NCBI GenBank assembly: GCA_020086605.1
Contig: JACBWW010000016.1
Span: 6,935,682 to 6,999,681 of the forward strand
Length of the DNA stretch: 64,000 nt
Reading direction: 5' to 3'
Source of the DNA: Lanius collurio
Taxonomy: Eukaryota; Chordata; Aves; Passeriformes; Laniidae
The translations under genes and the position numbers were made by a program. Below, in pieces: positions 42,599-55,708 of the stretch. The notes beneath the pieces are model-generated. The model saw only the letters and a list, made by a program, of their open reading frames with translations, was not told the origin of the DNA and searched no databases. Numbering within the stretch: the stretch's first letter is position 1; the number at the start of each line of letters is the position of its first letter.

Positions 42599-42610
42599 AA
42601 GCAGGTAAGT
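42599..42610 (+). other. Strong splice donor downstream of the orphan CpG island
   Basis: A perfect consensus donor, GCAG|GTAAGT, with the putative exon ending at 42604. Together with the CpG island at 41925-42170 it suggests a first exon of up to about 400 bp on the plus strand. An ATG-initiated frame begins at 42392 and stays open through the donor, but resembles nothing I recognise. Coding status is unsupported. Confidence 0.35.
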
Positions 42611-45600
42611 CTAGAAGAAGCAGGGGGTGAACACAGGCAGGTGGTGAAGGTGGGAGGAACAGGAAGGTCCTGGAGCAGTGGGATTTCCCGGCGCTGGCAC
42701 TGTTGCTGAATCCTGGAGAAGCCCTCTCCATCGGTTTCTGTCAGAATCCTGAGATGTCACAAGGCTGTAACAAAGATAAAGGTAATAGAAATTCTTGCAT
42801 TGGGCACAGAATACACATCCATAGGAAAACACATTCTACTGCCCTCAGCAGTCACAGAGGAAGCCGGGTTCAAATTAGATTTTTGGGGCAGAAAACAATG
42901 AAAACAGCAAAAGTTCCCATTTGCTAAGATGTAATATGCTAAGTTGATTGAAAAAATTCTCTGCAATATTCACAGGTGACAGACTGTGAGCAAAGTACCA
43001 AACAAGAGAGAAAATTCATTTATATCAGCACAGAATTCCATGAGTTTTCACTGGCAAGTACCAAGAACCAGATAACCATTTCAAAAAGTATCTGTAGACA
43101 AATCCAAATGCAGGAAGGAACATTTCTCCTACTTTTATTAGAAAACTGTCCCCATCAGCAGCCAGTATTTCTCACACATCTGAGCTGACACAACAGCTTT
43201 TGATAGGCTGATGACAAAGTCTGCTGCATTTGGAACAATCCTGTGTACTTTTTTCACTAGTGTTTGTTAAAAATGGGTGTTCTCATTAATTTTAAATAAC
43301 ATTTTTAAAACTACTAACATGATGTATTCACACAGACATTGTTATTTGCTGTACACGATGCTTTCTGTTCAAAACTCTAAGACCTTTTAGTTTATTCTTA
43401 AAAAATTTACATGCATGCTCACATCATGTATTATTCAATTAAAGAGAGTCCAGAGGGAAAAAATAAAAATCACTGGAGGAATAGAAAAAAATTACCTTTG
43501 AGGAACAATTACTTTCATAAATTAGTCTAAAGACTAAGAGAATGAGGTGACAGCCTGCTAGATTTTAAATATATAAAAACTTTCCACAACTGCAAATGGA
43601 AGACTAACCTCCATAGGCAAAGCAGATAGAATAAAAAGTGATGGGCTTAAACTGTAAAAAGAATTTTAGGGATTTTAGTGGTAAGGGTAGCAAAGTTCTA
43701 GGATAGATGGCCTAATGAACCTGGAAGTCTTCACCCACAAAGATAATTTTAAAAAGTTAAAAATGTCTCTGGGTGACTTTCTATACTCATTATGGTTAAA
43801 GGTGCGACAATATATTAGATTACTTTTCTGTCCTTTTTTCTGTTACATGAACTTATGCAACACTAAGATTTTGTGATATTGCAAGTTTCATAATGTACAG
43901 GTTTGTAGATCATGTTGACAGATCCCTAATGGAACGCACAGTGATGTTTTCCCTGTGTCCAGTCATACTATAACCCCATGGGAATGCTCATTTCTAGTGG
44001 ACTTTTGCTATTTCTCCTTCTATGCCTGACAGAATCAGGAAAGGCAGAGGCAGAGGTTTAACCACGAACAAAACCAGAATGGACTCAAAAGGGGTTCATC
44101 TTCCCCACAACCTGAGTTTCAAACAAAGATGCACATTCAGAGAGATTAGAGAAAAATAAAATGCATTGAAGGGGATAATCCCATTATTCTTATGATGTGT
44201 GAAGGCTTGAGACAGAAAAGCTCTATCTGGCACAGAGGGGTACAGATCCTTGGCCCACAAGAAAATCTTCAACTTCACCTCCTAAACTACTGATTAACTG
44301 TTTACTCTCCTACACGGTGGGAGTTGTGAGCAACCTGGACTTACCTTTTGTTTGTTTTATGTTTTTTTGATTTATGCAAGCTAACTGAGATAGCAGAGAC
44401 TGAGTTAGCTCACGACTCAGTTGTTAAACACCAGCCCTTTCAGAGAAAGGAGCCCAACATTTGCAGTGCTTGATCTGTACTGTAAATTGGGAAATATTAT
44501 TTCACAAAATATCTCTATGCCTATGACATGAATTCCATTTTACACAGAGAAATAGACCTTTTCACAGCTGCCATTCACTTGTTTTGCTCTATTCTGGATT
44601 CTCAAGAATGAAAAAAAAAAACCCTATTTTTTTTTTTTGCTGATGCAGGCTGTCTGAGTTTGCTTAACCACACATTCAACTATGCCTGGCAGGGTGGGGC
44701 TGAAGTTTGGTTTTTCTAAACATCTCAGATTGTCGTTCTGAAACTCACAGGCGTGATCAACTTTGCAGGATTTCCCTTTCATGCTGGAGAGCAAAAATGC
44801 AGACAGCATGCAAGGAACATCCGAGTAAAAAATAATAACTGCAGCCATCATTTATTTTTCACAACAGTTCCAACACCACTTCCATCCAAACTCATGGTAA
44901 ATCTTTCACTGACATCCAGAGTCCAAAGTCTGACCCAGAGACAGTGCCAATGTGTTAGGCTGTGACCACTGAGAGGGTCAGATGCAGGCCTTGTCTCAGT
45001 GGGCTGAACTTCTATCAGCTTTGATGGAACCTCCACCACCCAGTACAAAGAACAAATTTGATATGAATGTAGTCTCTGCATCAAATGAGCATCATCCTTG
45101 CACTATTCTTGCAGTGTCTTTTCTGCTTTATGATGCTTTCCATTCATATTCCCATTGCTAATTAACTGTTGTGTAATAACAAAGGCTAACCAAAAGTGAC
45201 TTTTAGAGACCAATCAGCAGAGTCCTGTGATAGTCCTTGTGAGCAAGGAATAATGGGATGACACCTGAGCTGCATAAAAAACCCCAACCAAACCGAACCA
45301 ACAAAATGAAACACTTATAAAAGCAAGACAAAATATACGAACTTTCATCCTTGTCCAGAAAAGACAAGTAAACAGTCTAATTTCAACTTCCCTAGAACTT
45401 TACATATAAAAGCTTGCTTTTGAAATTCACAGAGAAACCACAAACGGAACTGTAGTAATGCCTCTGCAATCAAAACAGCTCTGGGTACATCTGCATGCCT
45501 GGAGGCAGATAAATTAGAGTATCTAGGGCTGGAAGGATGAAAGACAAATCAAGTCCAGACAGCAGCTAGCCATGTTAGCACTGCTGAAACTTGTAAGCCC

Positions 45601-47849
45601 CAGAAAATATAGTGCACTAGCTTAGGTTGCCTTGTGGTTACCCAGCTTTACAGCATTCAGGCTCAGCTGACCAGGTCAAAGCACAGAGGAGACATGTCTG
45701 CACTTGAGGTACCTTCCATGTGACAGGTAAATTAAATTCAAACACAATCCTCCAGAAACGTGTAGCTACAAATGGAAAGAAGAAGGGCAGCTTGTTTGTC
45801 TGGTCTTCTTTTGCTTTTCATCTAACTTACTCTTCAAACTTCACCTTTGTAAACTAATAAATTCACCAGGTACTGCAACAGCATTTTAGAGATTGCTGGG
45901 ATCAAGGCAGACGAAAGTCCAAGCCTCTTTCCTAAATCACTCTCCAGATCAAGCTCATTTAACTGAAATGCAAACGCACACACAGCCACTCAGAACAAGG
46001 AGTCAAAGGCAAATGACAGTGTTTACATTCTCTCGTATATCATCAGCGACAGAAACTGCTCTACCTCAACCACAACTAGTCAAACAGGCCAGACATTTCT
46101 TTGTAATGGACACAGCAGTAATCTACAATCTGTGTGAGCAACTGCACCCCTGCTATCATCCTGACAACATGGGAAATCAACTCATGAACCCCTTATGAAT
46201 TGTGATTGCAAACATCTCTGTTAGACCAAAATTTTATTTCATTTGCAGGACTTATTTATGCTCCACAACCTCCACCTTTGTCTAAAATTCCAAGTCTAAT
46301 GGCAGAGCACAAACAACCTCTAGGGGCAGTCAATTTACACAGTATTTCCAGGCCAGCATGCCATGAGCCAAAGAGGGTCACAATCAGAAGCAAAGCCAGC
46401 TCAGCAGCTAGCCACCCTAGAAGAGAACTGAGCAGAAACCTAAGACATGTTGGTTTCCCTCTTAATGTAAGGAGTTCGTTTCTTGACATCCTCTCCACAC
46501 CTATAACCCAACAAAATGTAGGGATTACAGTATTGCCTGAATGTGCAAGTTTTTCAAGCTTTTAAAATGTCATAAAGACTCAGAACATATTCAAGTTATA
46601 ATCATATTACTTCCAAAACCCTGGCACACATGGACCTTCTTGATGTACCCAAGCAATGCTCACAGGAGACAAGCTTTTTTCAGTTCCCTGACTCTGGATA
46701 AGAGATCTCATGTACACAACTATATCAGTGAAAATCCCACTTCTGATTTGTGGGAACTTTTCCACTTTCAGTTTCATTAAATTATTGCCAAATTCTGATC
46801 ACAATGAGGAAACACAGTTAATGCATTCCAGTTGATTGATGGAAGGGGGGAGAACTCATGCTGGTGAGTTCTGACTTCCATTATTTTGAAGTTAATATTG
46901 TTTCTTTCCTGACTCATTGTATTATAACAATGACACTCACTTAGAAGGGAAGGAGCAGTTTTATTACGTTGATTTCCCATAACAGAAAGAGAGTAGAGGC
47001 CACACACAAGGCTGAGGCAAGTGGCACAAAATGCCTTTACAGCTAAAAATGCTTTGCTATTTGTTCCACTTTGTTCTGAAGACAAGTGTAGATCAGAGCC
47101 ATATTAGCCTCATATCATGCAGGGACGCAGTCAAACAGGACAGAAAGCATGACTTCTAGGAATACTTACACTTTCTCCAGTGTATCTGCGTGACTTTGTT
47201 TGTTTGAAGTCCTTTCTATACCTACAAATAAATGCTTTAATTAAAGGAACCAGTCCCAAGGAAACTTCTTCAAGAAGGAAGGTCAAAACAATGGTTATTT
47301 TATCAACGAAGTATCTGCATAAATGCACACAAGATCAACAAAGGCTAGTGTGAAGGTTGCTTGATAACCTGTGTGAGAAAGCTGGGTCGTCTCCCTGAGC
47401 AAGCATTAATTTGTATCATAATTCCCAAGGTGTCAGGCTGGGGTAGTATCAGCCTGTTCTGTGTCTTGCATCTTCAATAACCTGTTCCCAGAAGGCTGCC
47501 CACAGGTGGATCAAGATAACACTCAGGTAAGTTTGAAGGACCACAGTAAAGGGAAAACTGAAATAAACACTTTGTCTATGATCTGTACCTCAGCTTTTGC
47601 ACGTGTGCTCAATGAATTTTATAATTAAACTGCAGCTACCAAGACTTCATTAGTCTGGGCTTTAATTTCAAATAGCATCTACTCTGCCTGCACTTCAGCA
47701 GGGAAATTGTCTTGTAGCCACAAATACTTACACAAGCACACATACACTCCGCAACTACTGTAAATCTACACCGCTCCTACACAAACACCACAGCCCCCCA
47801 TCATGTGAGGGGACAAACCAAGCTAGACCAGAGGTCTTCCTTGCTCTCG
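42611..47849. other. Intergenic between the two orphan CpG islands
   Basis: AT-rich DNA without recognisable coding exons. A second perfect donor, CAG|GTAAGT, lies at 47524-47531 with upstream AG acceptors (for example ending near 47491), so a small plus-strand exon of the transcript proposed from 42 kb is possible but unproven. Confidence 0.55.
44611..44638. repeat. Inverted poly(A)/poly(T) pair
   Basis: A run of 11 A, a five-base spacer, then a run of about 12 T, capable of forming a hairpin. A comparable but wider pair (T-run, then A-run) occurs at about 9577-9611. Confidence 0.8.
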
Positions 47850-49145
47850 AACACAACGCCCGAGAGACCCTTCCCTGGCTCCCCGAGGCTCCCTGCGCTG
47901 GGCCCCAGCCCTGCCCGCCCCCGGCCCGCGGGTTCCCCCCCACTGCCCCCCGCCTCGGGGGAGGGACCAGCGCCCACGCCGAGCTGCACCCGAGCTGGCG
48001 GGGCTGGCGGCCCCCTGGGCACGGCCTCGGCCCTGCCGCCTCCCCCGGCCAGCGGCTGAGCTGGTGCTGCTTCAGCCAAGGGAAAATAAAACTCGAGCTT
48101 TCAACAAAAATCCTTTCACATACAGTCCTAGACCCGCAATACACTTCGGCGGCGTGGGGGTGGGGGGAGTGTGTGTGTGTAAAAAAACAGACAAGGAGAA
48201 AAGACTTATGGTTGTTTTCACGCTGCCCCAAAGCTCCCCCTGGCTGGCAGGAGCAGAGGCTTCCCGGGGGCTGGCGGTGGCCAGGGCAGGGACTCCCTCG
48301 CTCCGCCTGAGGGGAGCGGGCTCGGCCCGGCCGCTCGCCGCGCCTCAAAGGCTGCTCTGAAGGGGGCGATTTGGTGCTCCTGTGAAATACTCTGCAGTAA
48401 ATAGATTTGTTTAAGTACTTAAGCACCAACGAAAACACTGACTCTGAGAATGCCTGGCTGGCTTTACAGCTGCCGCGCTTGGCTTCTCACCTTTCTCAGT
48501 TTTTGGGCTTGGGCTTGACACCCGCTGCCTAACCCGGCGCTGCCGGAGCCGGGCGGCATTTCTCGGTCTCTGAGGCGTTGCTGAAACCCTTCGAGGGCTG
48601 AGAGGAGCGGGGGCTGCAGCCGCAGCAGCGCGCCCGGGGCAGCCTGTAACTTCTGCGAGACCCTTTAAACTTCTCCCCGTCACAGCACACGCTTTCTGCT
48701 CATGTGCTTATCACCAAGACAAAAGCGATTTTCAGTGCTTTTTCAGTCTCTTGGGGTTGGTCTGTCCTGTCGGTTCGGGGGTGGCTGCGGTTCCCGCGCT
48801 GTGGCTCGGGGCTCCCCCCGGCCCCGGCCCCGGCCCCGGCCCCAGACCGCGCCGGGAAGCGCCGGGGAAGGGAAACGCGGCGCAGGAAGCGCCGGGCCGG
48901 GCCGGCAGGAAAACCGTGGGGAGCGCAGGAACAGCACGCAGGAAGGGGCCGGGGGGCAAGGGCAGCGGGAACCGTCTCGGTGGCCTCGAAGAGGGCCTGG
49001 AGAGGAAGGGAGGGTGGTGTTCGCCTCCGAACGTGCCCCTCGGAGTCGCTGCTGGCCTGATTCGGGGGGCTGGGAGCAGCCGTTCCCGGCCCCGGGCGGT
49101 GTGTTCGGAGCTGGGGGCCATGGGGTGCGACTGCGGCTGCCGCAG
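47850..49145. promoter_or_regulatory. Large orphan CpG-rich block
   Basis: Three CpG-dense parts (about 47850-48060, 48240-48360 and 48520-49145) are separated by more ordinary sequence including a (GT)6 run at 48169-48180. It lies about 5 kb beyond the predicted S1PR1 3' end. On the minus strand a good donor (AAG|GTGAGA) would end an exon at 48491, and on the plus strand a donor CAG|GTAAGT lies left of it at 47526. Long open frames exist on both strands, with proline/arginine/glycine-rich translations typical of CpG islands and no recognisable domain. It is best read as a promoter or bidirectional promoter of an unannotated transcript. Confidence 0.6.
48816..48843. repeat. (CCCCGG)4 hexanucleotide tract
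   Basis: Four uninterrupted CCCCGG units followed by CCCC, inside the orphan CpG island. The minus strand carries four or more runs of four G, so it can form a G-quadruplex. This is the same unit, in short form, as the repeat known from the human C9orf72 locus, but the locus is unrelated. Confidence 0.9.
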
Positions 49146-52100
49146 GAAAGAGCCCGTACTCAAGTGCCGGAGTTGTGCTTTTTAAATAAAATAACAATAA
49201 AAATCAACCACCCGTAATTATATTCTGAAATACTGAGGTACTTGAATCTTCAAACATCAAAATACTCTGACAATACTCTAAAATATTTTACATGTTTTAA
49301 CTGGTTCTGGTTTCTATAGACAGACTCTGCTTTTTGTCTGGAGCTTTAAAAAGTTTTCTTTCTGTACCACCCAGCATACTTCCATAGCGTAGCTGCTGGG
49401 CTGAGTATTGTGTTTCCCCATTCTCCCCGATGTGGTGAGAAAAGGCTTTGCTCACTGAGCCTTTTATGTTAGTTCATCCTATTAAAGCGCCTTGCTTTGT
49501 TGTCCTCTGAACCCTCTTTAATGCTTCTGCACTTTTCAGCAAGTTTAGTGAAAAGAAAAACTTCACCCTGTATCATTAAAGGGTTCTGACTAGAGCCACA
49601 TTCACTGATGAACCATTTCAAGTTGAAATATTCACTGTTCTTTCACTATCACCTTAGTTGTGCAAACAAGTTCTCTTTCTCACACCTATGTTATTAGAAA
49701 AATAAAATTCAAATATTTTTGCTTGGGAAATGGACAGTCTTTGAGAGGAAGGTTAATTGAAAACATTTGCAATATGACGTACAAAAACAGTAAGAGAGCT
49801 GATAAAATGCAAAATGTATTGAATTTCTGAGAACAGCAGAAAAAAAAAGTTGATACACTTTTTGGAACAGAGTTGTAGACTGATTTGAAGTAATGTCTCT
49901 GTGCCAACATAAAGCATTTGTTCAAACGGTGCATGGATCATATAACCCTGATCAGAGAGAGAAAATACGCACTAGCTGCAAGCAATTTCTTATCTTGTGT
50001 TTAAACCAGCAGTAGAAGTGAGAGTTGTGATGGAAATAAAAAACATATAAAAGTGCCTGGTGTTTGGGAAATGGCTTACATGGATTCCTTGTGCAACAGG
50101 CATCAAAGTGGTCACCAGATTAGCAGAAATCGTTAGACCATAATTGTGTCTTGCCTGAAAGCAAGAAAGATAACAATGCAGGCTGTGGTGAGTTGTTTTT
50201 TAGCACTTCATCAGAATGTCTTTTCCAGCTAACATCTTGATCCTTCTTCCAAACACGAGGATAGAGTTACACATGTTGGTAGAATTTTTTTTTTCTTCCA
50301 CGTTAGAGTAACTGATACAGCAGCATCCAGCTCATCAAAGCACAAGGAAATACTGCAAGTAGCTGGGTAATAATTGACCTGGCAAACTCTACCCTTATTC
50401 AAAATGCCACAGATACCAGCCCTTTGAACAGTACCACAAAATTCGAAGTATTCACTTGTAAACATCCCTGTGTGTCTATTATACATATCTCTATGTGGGA
50501 GGGTTCATGAGACCTTGCCCAGAGTTGCTCAGGAAAGAATTACAGATCTAAGGATAGAGTTCACAAGTGAAAATCCTCAAACCCTTCAGCTTTGTGTCTG
50601 CATTAGCACAGAGGATTCTTTCATTTCAAGCGGAAAATATCACAGTGTAGTCCAGCTCCCTCCCCCAACAATCCCAAATTGTTCTTGAAACCTGTTCTCC
50701 CATATACTCATAATGACAATCTTGTGCCAAATTCAATTTTTACATCATGAAAATTGTTATTGCACATTCTGCGTAACCATATAAATTCTATTTCTATTGT
50801 TTAAAGCAATTCACACCCTCACCTTCACATTATTCAGCTCTAGCTGCTCAGTGTGGGCAAGAAGGTGTCTGAGACAGTATTCCAGCAATTTACACCCCTA
50901 TCCTGCTAAGTCAAGAAGTCTTGGCTTATGCCAAGTGTTTCTGTGTTTAAGAGAGCAAAACTACCTTTAGCAGACAGCTCAGGTCAGGACCTGTAAGTGT
51001 CAGCTGTCAGCCAGGGTTCACACCAGATTTTTCCCAGGTAGTGAAATGGGTTGTCATCCACGATTTCACAAAGTCCAGCTGATGATTATAAGTCAGTATT
51101 TATGTGGTGATTTCCCTCTCGCCCGCATTTTCCAAATGTCCATTTCAAAGCTGTGCATTCAGTATTGTAATCCCACTTTTAGCTGAATAGAGTGATTCTG
51201 AATAAACACTGCAATTGCTACAGACACATCTTAATATTTAATGTGGCTTGGGTCACACACGTTTCTGATGAGCTGTTTTTATGTAAAGCCATTGTACCGT
51301 GCACCTAAAAATGGGTCTTCTCCAAGCAATCATTCACAAAAGCTCAAAATAAATATTAGCCTTTGTATCAGGTTTCCATTATGTGACTGCTAACCAAGGC
51401 TCAGTGGAAGGTTCGCACAGGGTTGACAGAGCTTTGTGAGCTCTGCTTTATTAGGACTTTTCCATGCTGGAGCATTCCTGGGTGTGGCTGATGGGATTTC
51501 CTGCCTTTTTGTCTCATGAAGGTAGCACGGAAACTCCAAGTGCAAGGAAACACTTCCCGCTTTGCTCCCCGTGTAGGGTTTTTCAGCAGAGTAAGAGATC
51601 TGGCAGTACAGAACTTGGGGCTTGGGGAGCTCTATTAATTTCATTTTCAGAAGAAAAATATCGCAACAAAACAGTATGGGGAATTATTGAAATACAATAG
51701 ATGTTTTCCTGGCAAACTTCAGAACCTTGGGGAATTTCCAGCTTTTCAGAGCTGAGCAGGTTACCTAGCTCTGGTTTGCATATCCATGTTTTTGACTGCT
51801 TTGTCAGTTTGACCCTTTTTACAACATCTGATAATACCGCAGCCCATACAAAATGCAACCAGTGTTGAGATCTTGCAGGTCAGATTAGGAATTAAGAAAT
51901 GTTACAGTTGGGCAATCCCTGTATTTCTTAGGTGACAGGGTAAGAGAGGATGGATAACAGTGTTTTTACACTTTTCTGTTCCCTACTTTTAGTCTGTCCT
52001 GGCAGGTTGCGGTGTAAGGCAAGCTCAAGGTTAGTTCCTGCTGAGCAGTCTCTGTGGGGCTTCCAGGCTACAGCCCCTCTCTTGCTCAACATACAGCCTG

Positions 52101-54179
52101 CTATACCTGGCTCTCACACAGGAACTCCTAGACAGGGAGTTGCCAGGGGATTAACAGACAGAATTTATGCTAATTTTCAATCCCTGCTGTATTCCTTGCT
52201 TCCTTGCTCTTACTGGAAGAACAGCTAAGAAAAAGAACAAACATCAAAGGACCAGGTTGCTCCAAATAATTCAGGCCTTTCTATTTCACATAGACATTTG
52301 GTATAATGCACCTTTTCAGTTCTCAGATCATTTTCCCTGCCTGTTTGTCACACAGCCATCACCAGGACAAAGCTGCATACTCTTTCCATGCACACAGAAG
52401 GCAGGCCAGGGCTTGGAAGGGTGCTTTCTATACTACGGCCTCAAAACTGTGCTGTACCTCTGGCCTGATCTGCTGCTGTATGGGAATGCGTGGCCATGAC
52501 TGAGGAGCTGCAGGGTTCCCCCCAAAGAGCAGGACAAAATGGCCTTTAATTTTTTTCACAGCAGGAACCCTTACTGTTATTAATGTTATTGTTTTATTAC
52601 AGTTATTGTTGCTTGTCCGAATCTTGTCTCCGTCCATAGATGTGGCGTGTCTGTGGAGGAAGCAGATTTCAGTCGTCATGACCAGGAGCATAGGAAATGC
52701 TTCCCATGGCCCAGTGCCACACTCTGGTGTGTGCATATTTTTTATTGCGTGAATTACGTAGGGCTTTTAGTTCCCTCCCAGAACTGGGCTCCCATCACGC
52801 AGTCACCTCCATAGGGGAAACCGTCATTTTCCACACAGGCCCACAGTGCTTAGATGAGACAGATAAGAAAGGGATGCAGAAACATCAGCAAAGGGAAGTG
52901 ACTCACCTGTGGGCTATCAGCTCCCAGTCCAGATACAGGGTGGTAGTCACAAGGGGTCAGTGGCACAATCTGTGATGACACAGCTCAGCCCTTGTCACAG
53001 GATCTCAGATGTGGGACAAACAATCTTAATGCCTGTAAGGCTGCAGGAGCAGAAGGGCTCCAGTCCCTTGGATAAAAACACCCTAACAAATTCAGATGTC
53101 CCTAAGCACTGCCTCATCCCCCTACATTGCCTTTATTTACTCATTGGTGGCACGAGGGTTTTATTTGGACTTTCATGGTTTGTATATTTTTGGTGCTCTG
53201 TACAGAAGTGACTATATCCTTGCAACAAAGCAGTGCTTCTCATGACTGTCAGCACCCAGGGTATACCATCCCTGCCCAAATGAAGGCCTGAGCCAAAAGA
53301 CACTTTATCGTGTGCACAAATATGGATTTGACATTTTTTCCAGCCCTGCTCAGGTCACTAACTAAAAGGCTAGGAAGTGAGCACACATGAAATCATTCCT
53401 TCCGCACAGGCAGACAGATGGAGAGAAATTCCAGCCTGTTTCCACTCTTTTGTCTTCAGGGCATTTTTGGAATTTCCTTCAGGAAGTGAGGTTATGACCC
53501 AGAGCCTTCCTCAGTGAGTAGGCTCTCATTTCCCACAGTAAACCCTGCATAGCGATGACATACAGTACGAGAAGGTGAGGTTTATCTTCACACTCCAACT
53601 GCATCCTGTATGAGCTCCATGGAACTTAAAAGTAATACTGAGAGGGAACAGCCACAAGAAAGGAAGTCAAACCTTTGGAAGAAGTAATGGGGTATCCATT
53701 CAGCTACACTACCATGGTCTTCGCTGGCAGCCCCAATGGAGCTGCAGCACTTGCGCAGTTGAGGCCACCACGCTGTGTTACATAAAATTTCCTGGTGTTT
53801 GTGATAAGCTAAGAATTGAATTTACAAATTATATTGGTGATACAAGTGAATTACTTCACTTTTCTACTCTAGGTAGTCAAGGTAAAACTGGCAGGCAGCT
53901 GGTTTTCCTTCTGTTTGTACTCATTGGCTGTTGGAGGAGGATTGCTATTGCAGAGATTCTTCTAGTGGCATTTCAGCCACACAGCACATGCTGACAAAAA
54001 AGTTAGAGTTCAAAATTCATTTTGTATTTTACATGATCCTGTGACATTACACGTTATGTCCCCACAGAATTGACTTAATCCCAGCATGTACTAAAATCAA
54101 GGAATTCTCTTCTGTCAACAGGAAACCACACCTGGCATGAAACCACAACAGTACAAAACTGCTACTAATCTGATAAAAG
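49146..54179. other. Intergenic between CpG block and S1PR1 3' end
   Basis: AT-rich left part and a slightly GC-richer part (about 51.4-53.7 kb). No frame exceeds 110 codons and no repeat family is recognised. Confidence 0.65.
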
Positions 54180-55708
54180 AATCATTTAAAAAATCAGTTT
54201 ATTAATGTTTAGAAGTCAATAAAGCTATGTGCAAATTGAACAATAAAAGTCAGAAACATTTTAAATACTATTTTTTAAACCAGAAAAAAAAAACCCAACA
54301 GTTTAATTGCACTGGAAATTTTACTACAAAGGCAATACGTTTTCTTTACAAAATACCAGTCCTAGGAGCTGCTGATGACTGTAGATCAGTCAGTTGCTCT
54401 CAGCTATCCCAGATATACCACTTTTGTTATAGTAATACTCTAGGCGCATGAAAACTCCTGTATCTTATTTACATTGTACACATTCAACTCCATTAGCACA
54501 GGTTAGAAAAACAGAGAAGTAAAAATGATGCTGTAAAACAAATACATTCAATTTAATGACAAGTACTTCTTCCATGATAAAATACAGACATCTTTGCTGA
54601 AATTATAAACATTAATAAAATGTGCCAAAATGTATTGCATTTTGTTATGGAAGTGCATTTATCTATAGTCATTTCACTTCAACTTTCTTTTTGTTTTTTT
54701 CTGATACCCAACGTACTCTTCTGATTTTCCAACTGATCCTTACTTTTGGAAAGACTGTGAACCTGACACTGAAATACCCCTTCAGTTTTTAGCTCTTCTT
54801 ACTTAGACAAAAATCCCACTGTTGCCAATAGTATTTTTTACTATTATGTAGACTTTCAGTCCTCTTGAAGAGAAATGATTTTTAATTCTACCTTGCATTT
54901 TTCATGATAATGCAGTGTATTTAATGCTATAGAATAAAAAGGCAATCAAAATATGGGGCCAAATGCTGTTCTGAGCTACTCCATTAAATCTGACACAGCC
55001 AATGGAACTGTACAGGTGAAAGTAACTGCAGAATCTAGCTCATGGTCTTCAAATGTAATACAGACTGACAGCAAAAATTCACAGCTATGATCTTGCTAAG
55101 TAAAACCCCAAGAGCTTTGGACTCCGCAAATATAACCTTATGACTTAGCTAAAAGCTCTGCAAAATTATGCCAATTATGGTTGTATGTGGTCTTAGTTAT
55201 ATTTGTGTGATCTCTTTCCATGTTATGTGCTAAACAAACACACTTCTTACCAACGATACCAGGGCCACCACTAAATTCAGTACAGAAAGATCTTTGTGTC
55301 AGTGGTTTGCTGTGAAGAGAAAAAACTTCACATTCTTCTCACAGGGAAAAAAAAAAAAAGATTCATTCTCCCTTTCCCTCCTCCCCTTTTCTCTTTCTCT
55401 CACACACACCAGGCATCATTTCACCGAGGCATCAGTCTTTCAGAGTTACTAAGGAGATTTCAGGATATGAATGTGCCTGACAATCCTGAGCTGCCTCAGT
55501 GCAAAGACAAAACATGCTCCAGGGAAAAAGATTTTCAAGCCAGAACAGTCTGTCCCATTTCTTGAACTCCAGCCTCGCAAGTGCACCGTTTGCCTCATTA
55601 GAACTAATGCTACTTGCTCACTCAGCCCAACGCTGCTGCTGTGAGCAGGAGGCATCCAAGCTCCCTGATTTCAGAGGAAGGCTCTGAAATACACCCCCAT
55701 GGTTACTC
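54180..55708 (-). other. S1PR1: S1PR1 3' untranslated region (predicted extent)
   Basis: This is the sequence downstream of the S1PR1 stop on the minus strand. A canonical AATAAA lies at 54198-54203, giving a 3' UTR of about 1.5 kb, similar to mammalian S1PR1 as I recall it. Inside it are a G-rich tract (55370-55386 in transcript sense), a 13-bp poly(T) in transcript sense near 55347-55359, and a Pumilio-type UGUAAAUA at 54466-54473. The 3' boundary is inferred. A weaker ATTAAA near 54545 could give a shorter form. Confidence 0.6.
54198..54203 (-). terminator. Candidate polyadenylation signal for S1PR1
   Basis: AATAAA read on the minus strand, about 1.5 kb past the S1PR1 stop codon. It is the best-placed canonical hexamer I found downstream of the gene. 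Cleavage would be expected about 10-30 bases further, near 54170-54188. Confidence 0.5.

Noticed and set aside
47755..49217. Several 100-230-codon frames on both strands
   Set aside because: They overlap each other in a CpG island, have proline/arginine/glycine-biased translations and match no domain. Stop codons are scarce there because of high GC.
52850..52920. Second MIR-like stretch (gatgagacagataag, aagtgactcacctg)
   Set aside because: Only two short blocks match weakly and the rest of the element is not recognisable.
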